This document shows, piece by piece, positions 60,970 to 64,000 of a stretch of DNA of 64,000 nucleotides (positions are counted from its first letter, which is position 1; every line of letters starts with the position of its first letter). The position numbers were made by a program, and so were the translations under genes. Origin of the DNA: Verrucomicrobia bacterium Tous-C9LFEB (GTDB taxonomy: Bacteria > Verrucomicrobiota > Verrucomicrobiia > Methylacidiphilales > UBA1321); the NCBI GenBank assembly GCA_002304345.1, contig NEUU01000003.1, forward strand, positions 186,001 through 250,000, in the 5' to 3' direction. The notes under the pieces were generated by a model that did no database searches, was not told the origin of the DNA, and saw only the letters and a program-made list of their open reading frames with translations.

Positions 60970-61617
60970 ATGATTAGCTATATAAAGTCCCTCTGGAATC
61001 CTCCAACTCTGGTATCGTTTGACAATGACTTGAGCCGGGAGCGTTTAATTCAAGGAGGTCGAATAGTCGTCATTGATGACGAAGAGCCGCTTCTTATTGA
61101 AGAGCTATTAAAAGAGGGATTCTCGGTTTACCATGATACAACCGGCGATGATTTGCATAATATCGACAATCAAATATATGACGTAGCCATTTTAGATTAT
61201 CACGGAATTGGACAGCGCTTAGGTAACGCTCATGGATTGGAGCTTTTAAAGTACATAAGGCGCGTCTCTCCAAGGACGCGAATTATCGCTTATACGTCAC
61301 GGAGCTTGAATGCGGCAGAATCTGAATTTTTTCGCCTTAGTCACGCAGTACTCCCTAAAGATATGGGCTTAGGAGACTCTCTCGCCCTAATAGAGACAGA
61401 ATTAAGAAACGCCTTTTCTAAGGAGCATCTTTATGAAGCTCTTATCCAAAAGTTGAATTTGGCTGATCAAAAAGAAAAAAGTCGAGTTCGAGAAGTTCTA
61501 GCGAAAAGCTTGGCGGGTAAAAACGAAAATAACTTTAGAAAGTATATTGTGAATCTCGGTGGAAAAGCTGGAGAAAAGGCCGTTGAGTTAATAATTAAAA
61601 ATATTTTTCAAGCTTAG
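60970..61617 (+). CDS. Response-regulator receiver protein with helical non-DNA-binding tail
   Basis: 215 aa. Residues 32-140 form a receiver domain: acidic pocket Asp36-Asp37 (RIVVIDDEEP), phosphoacceptor Asp76 (VAILDYHGIG), switch Thr109/Ser110 (IIAYTSRS) and Lys130 (AVLPKDMG). The C-terminal 70 residues are charged helices (EKSRVREVLAKSLAGKNENN) ending GGKAGEKAVELIIKNIFQA. No winged helix or other known output domain is visible. The gene is AT-rich and lies eight bases after hsdS and three before the kinase gene. It probably signals by protein-protein contact, perhaps with Hsd subunits (inference). Confidence 0.88.
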   Translation: MISYIKSLWNPPTLVSFDNDLSRERLIQGGRIVVIDDEEPLLIEELLKEGFSVYHDTTGDDLHNIDNQIYDVAILDYHGIGQRLGNAHGLELLKYIRRVSPRTRIIAYTSRSLNAAESEFFRLSHAVLPKDMGLGDSLALIETELRNAFSKEHLYEALIQKLNLADQKEKSRVREVLAKSLAGKNENNFRKYIVNLGGKAGEKAVELIIKNIFQA

Positions 61618-61620
61618 AAA

Positions 61621-62655
61621 ATGATCCCGTCCTCATATCCATACTTTGATCTAGCTACTAATAAGCTAGTCGATGGAGCGATAATCCCCGCTTGCTCTTT
61701 CTGTAGGAAATCGATCAGTGGTAAAAAAGAATGCAGGCAGCATTACGAAAAAATGGCCTTAGTTCCAGAGGGATTTTATCAATGTCCCTTTGGATTTACC
61801 AGTTATAGCTTTTATTTTTTAGGCCAGCATTACACGATAACTGGAATCGTTGCATTTCCTAGATTCGAAACGGAAAATGAGCGCCAAGTAGCCAAACGGC
61901 ATCCTGAAATCAAAACTACAAGAAATAGTGTTTCTGCGTTAAGGCAATTGTTTGCAGATGCGGAGAAATTAAGGGCGGATACAATCGCCAAGGCTGCCCA
62001 AGTATTTCCACAGGCATTCCATGAGCTTAGGAAACTTAATGGCGCAATTATTCAGTACGCCGAAAAAGATATCCGCAACGGAAACTATAGTGATTCGGTA
62101 AAGCCTATTCACAGCGCAGCAGAATTGATGCGCAATAATTTTGATATACTAGAAGCACTCTCCAATATCGATAGCATGCGAGCCCTGCCAATATCCGCTA
62201 CGATCAATGTTTTTGATCTTATATATAAAACAAAAAAAGTTTATACGGAAAAAGCTGCGGGAAAGAAAATGTCAATTCAACTTAATGGCGAAAGAGCTAT
62301 TATACATGGAAGTCAGAAATCTTTTCCAACGGTACCAGCCGTTTTGATCGAGAATGCAATAAAATACGGGAAAGCCGGGACTCTCATTAAAATAGATGTA
62401 GTTCCAATCAAAAATACACTTGAAGTAAGAGTTACAAATGAGTCTGAATTTCCTATTGATCCAACAAATTGTTTTAATAGGGGTAGTAGATATGCCGGCG
62501 ATTCTGTAGAGGGGGGTGGTTTTGGGCTTTTTCTCGCGAGGGAAATTATACTTGCCCATAAAGGAACGATTCGATGTGAACGCCTCGGGCATTGCATTAA
62601 CATGATAGTCCATTTGCCCTTAAAGGAAGTTATGCCTAAAGACTCTATTTTTTAG
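61621..62655 (+). CDS. Soluble histidine kinase with N-terminal cysteine cluster
   Basis: 344 aa without transmembrane segments. Residues 20-60 hold Cys25-x2-Cys28, Cys38 and Cys55 (ACSFCRKSISGKKECRQHYE, FYQCPFGF), resembling PocR-like or metal/Fe-S-binding sensor modules. A helical DHp part has candidate phospho-His134 in FHELRKLNG. The ATPase domain has the N-box with Asn245 (VLIENAIKYGKAG) and the glycine box GGGFGLFLAREIILAHKG (298-315). The classical DxGxG box is not evident. AT-rich, co-transcribed with the receiver gene and ending three bases before hsdM. Confidence 0.88.
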   Translation: MIPSSYPYFDLATNKLVDGAIIPACSFCRKSISGKKECRQHYEKMALVPEGFYQCPFGFTSYSFYFLGQHYTITGIVAFPRFETENERQVAKRHPEIKTTRNSVSALRQLFADAEKLRADTIAKAAQVFPQAFHELRKLNGAIIQYAEKDIRNGNYSDSVKPIHSAAELMRNNFDILEALSNIDSMRALPISATINVFDLIYKTKKVYTEKAAGKKMSIQLNGERAIIHGSQKSFPTVPAVLIENAIKYGKAGTLIKIDVVPIKNTLEVRVTNESEFPIDPTNCFNRGSRYAGDSVEGGGFGLFLAREIILAHKGTIRCERLGHCINMIVHLPLKEVMPKDSIF

Positions 62656-62658
62656 TAT

Positions 62659-64000
62659 ATGACCGCATCAACACTTGTCCCAAAACTTTGGAATTACTGT
62701 AATATCCTGCGAGATGACGGCCTCTCGTATGGGGATTACGTCGAGCAGTTGACGTATCTGCTTTTCCTGAAGATGGCGGATGAACAGTCGCGCCCACCAT
62801 TCAAGAAGCCATCGCCTATTCCCAAGGGGTTTGGTTGGGATGTTCTTATTACGTTGGATGGCGATGATCTCGAAACGCATTACCGCCATACGCTGGAGGA
62901 ACTTGGTAAGCGTCCCGGCATGTTGGGCGTGATCTTCCGCAAGGCGCAGAACAAGATTCAAGACCCGGCCAAGTTGCGCCGCTTGATCGTTGACCTCATC
63001 GACAAGGAAGTGTGGTCGAGCCTCGAAGCCGACGTAAAGGGCGACGCTTACGAAGGCTTACTCCAAAAGAACGCGGAAGACGTTAAGGGTGGCGCAGGCC
63101 AGTACTTCACTCCCCGCGCTCTGATTGCGGCAATCGTAGAGGTGATGGCTCCCAGCCCTGATATCACCATCTGCGATCCAGCCTGCGGGACTGGGGGTTT
63201 CCTCCTCGCCGCCCATGATTACATCGTGAAGCATCACGAACTCGATAAGTCGCAAAAGAAGAAGCTCAAGAACGGCACGCTCTTTGGTGTCGAGTTGGTC
63301 GATAGCGTCACCCGCCTGTGCGCGATGAATCTCTTGCTGCATGGCGTCGGGAGCGAATCAGACGCCGACATGCCCGTGGTATCGAAAGATGCCTTGGCTG
63401 GGAAGCATGGCGAGTATGAGATGGTTTTGGCCAATCCTCCCTTTGGAAAGAAGAGCAGCGTTACCATCGTCAACGAAGCTGGCGAGCAGCAGAAGGAATC
63501 GCTCATCATCAATCGCGACGATTTCTGGGCGTCCACCTCGAATAAACAGCTCAACTTCCTCCAGCACATCTTCACCATTCTCAAGCAGCATGGCCATGCC
63601 GCTGTCGTCTTGCCCGATAACGTCCTCTTTGAAGGTGGTGCAGGCGAAACGATTCGCCGTGAATTGCTAAAGCAGGGCGATGTTCACACACTGCTGCGCT
63701 TGCCTACGGGCATCTTCTACGCTCAAGGGGTCAAGGCGAACGTCCTATTCTTTGATCGCAAACCCGCCCAAGAGAAACCGTGGACAAAGAAGCTCTGGAT
63801 ATACGATCTCCGAACCAACCAGCATTTCACGCTCAAGGAAAACACCCTCAAACGCAGCGATCTCGACGAATTTGTTAAGTGCTACAACCCCAAGAATCGC
63901 CACAACCGCAAAGAGTCGGAGCGTTTCAAGTCATTCACCTACGAAGAGCTGATCAAGCGGGATAAGATCAACCTCGATATCTTCTGGCTCAAGGACGATG
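62659..64000 (+). CDS. hsdM: Type I restriction-modification methyltransferase subunit M, partial
   Basis: 447 codons are visible from the ATG at 62659; the frame runs off the window end. The N-terminal HsdM_N helices (LWNYCNILRDDGLSYGDYVE, QLTYLLFLKMADE) precede the N6-adenine methyltransferase domain. That domain has GQYFTPRALI, the SAM-binding DPACGTGG (173-180) and the catalytic NPPF (259-262). It methylates adenine in the HsdS target and is also part of the restriction complex. Base composition returns to that of hsdR, unlike the two preceding genes. Confidence 0.96.
   Translation, partial: MTASTLVPKLWNYCNILRDDGLSYGDYVEQLTYLLFLKMADEQSRPPFKKPSPIPKGFGWDVLITLDGDDLETHYRHTLEELGKRPGMLGVIFRKAQNKIQDPAKLRRLIVDLIDKEVWSSLEADVKGDAYEGLLQKNAEDVKGGAGQYFTPRALIAAIVEVMAPSPDITICDPACGTGGFLLAAHDYIVKHHELDKSQKKKLKNGTLFGVELVDSVTRLCAMNLLLHGVGSESDADMPVVSKDALAGKHGEYEMVLANPPFGKKSSVTIVNEAGEQQKESLIINRDDFWASTSNKQLNFLQHIFTILKQHGHAAVVLPDNVLFEGGAGETIRRELLKQGDVHTLLRLPTGIFYAQGVKANVLFFDRKPAQEKPWTKKLWIYDLRTNQHFTLKENTLKRSDLDEFVKCYNPKNRHNRKESERFKSFTYEELIKRDKINLDIFWLKDD

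Overview
The window looks like a chromosomal contig of a Verrucomicrobiota bacterium (inference). Supporting signs are a PEP-CTERM secreted protein, a GntR-LacI chimeric sugar regulator, secreted glycosidase-like and NHL-propeller proteins, a dnaG-rpoD operon, and intergenic spaces full of palindromic repeats. Positions 1 to about 44.4 kb have high-GC, C/G-ending codon use and read as stable chromosome. From about 44.4 kb to the right end the composition becomes mosaic and often AT-rich, with recombinase, integrase, plasmid-type replication and restriction genes: an integrated accessory region that runs out of the window.

Region by region: 0-2.3 kb has a partial glycosidase-like gene and an IclR regulator, each preceded by a copy of the same 17-bp operator-like palindrome. 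2.4-4.4 kb is a TPM/TPM/LemA envelope operon. 4.4-7.5 kb has a GT2 glycosyltransferase divergent from two sugar-nucleotide epimerases. 7.7-10.3 kb has an NCS2 permease and purC. 10.25-11.3 kb has two small unrecognised proteins. 11.8-15.6 kb is dnaG-rpoD. 16.2-18.4 kb has a DUF362 protein and mazG. 18.8-24.3 kb is a sugar-catabolic operon: an AraR-like repressor, a medium-chain dehydrogenase, a sugar isomerase-like TIM barrel, a radical SAM/SPASM enzyme and a GH57-like protein, with a perfect AraR-type palindrome in front of the structural genes. 24.5-29.4 kb has a PEP-CTERM protein and a large secreted glycosidase-like protein. 29.5-34.6 kb has nifS, a histidine-kinase-like ATPase and an NHL propeller protein. 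35-44.4 kb is housekeeping (glyQS, queG, hydrolase, HU/IHF, hisS, aspS) with small extras.

The accessory region starts with a dense cluster of short hairpins (44.78-45.03 kb), then a DUF2188 protein and an RloC/PrrC-like ATPase. Next is a serine-recombinase remnant whose frame reads through a 25-nt tRNA 3' end (T-arm plus acceptor strand) into a tyrosine integrase, suggesting two elements used the same attachment site. After the integrase come an unknown gene, six iteron-like AGCGT repeats, two small HTH proteins and a primase-helicase, as in an integrated plasmid or satellite.

The right end is a type I restriction-modification locus with an unusual order: hsdR, a YhcG/DUF1016 nuclease, hsdS, a response regulator, a histidine kinase, hsdM (cut by the window end). 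The 3' end of hsdR is duplicated after the YhcG gene, so that gene looks inserted. The AT-rich two-component pair separates hsdS from hsdM and its receiver protein has no DNA-binding domain. This signalling cassette inside a restriction operon is the best candidate for an undescribed system here.
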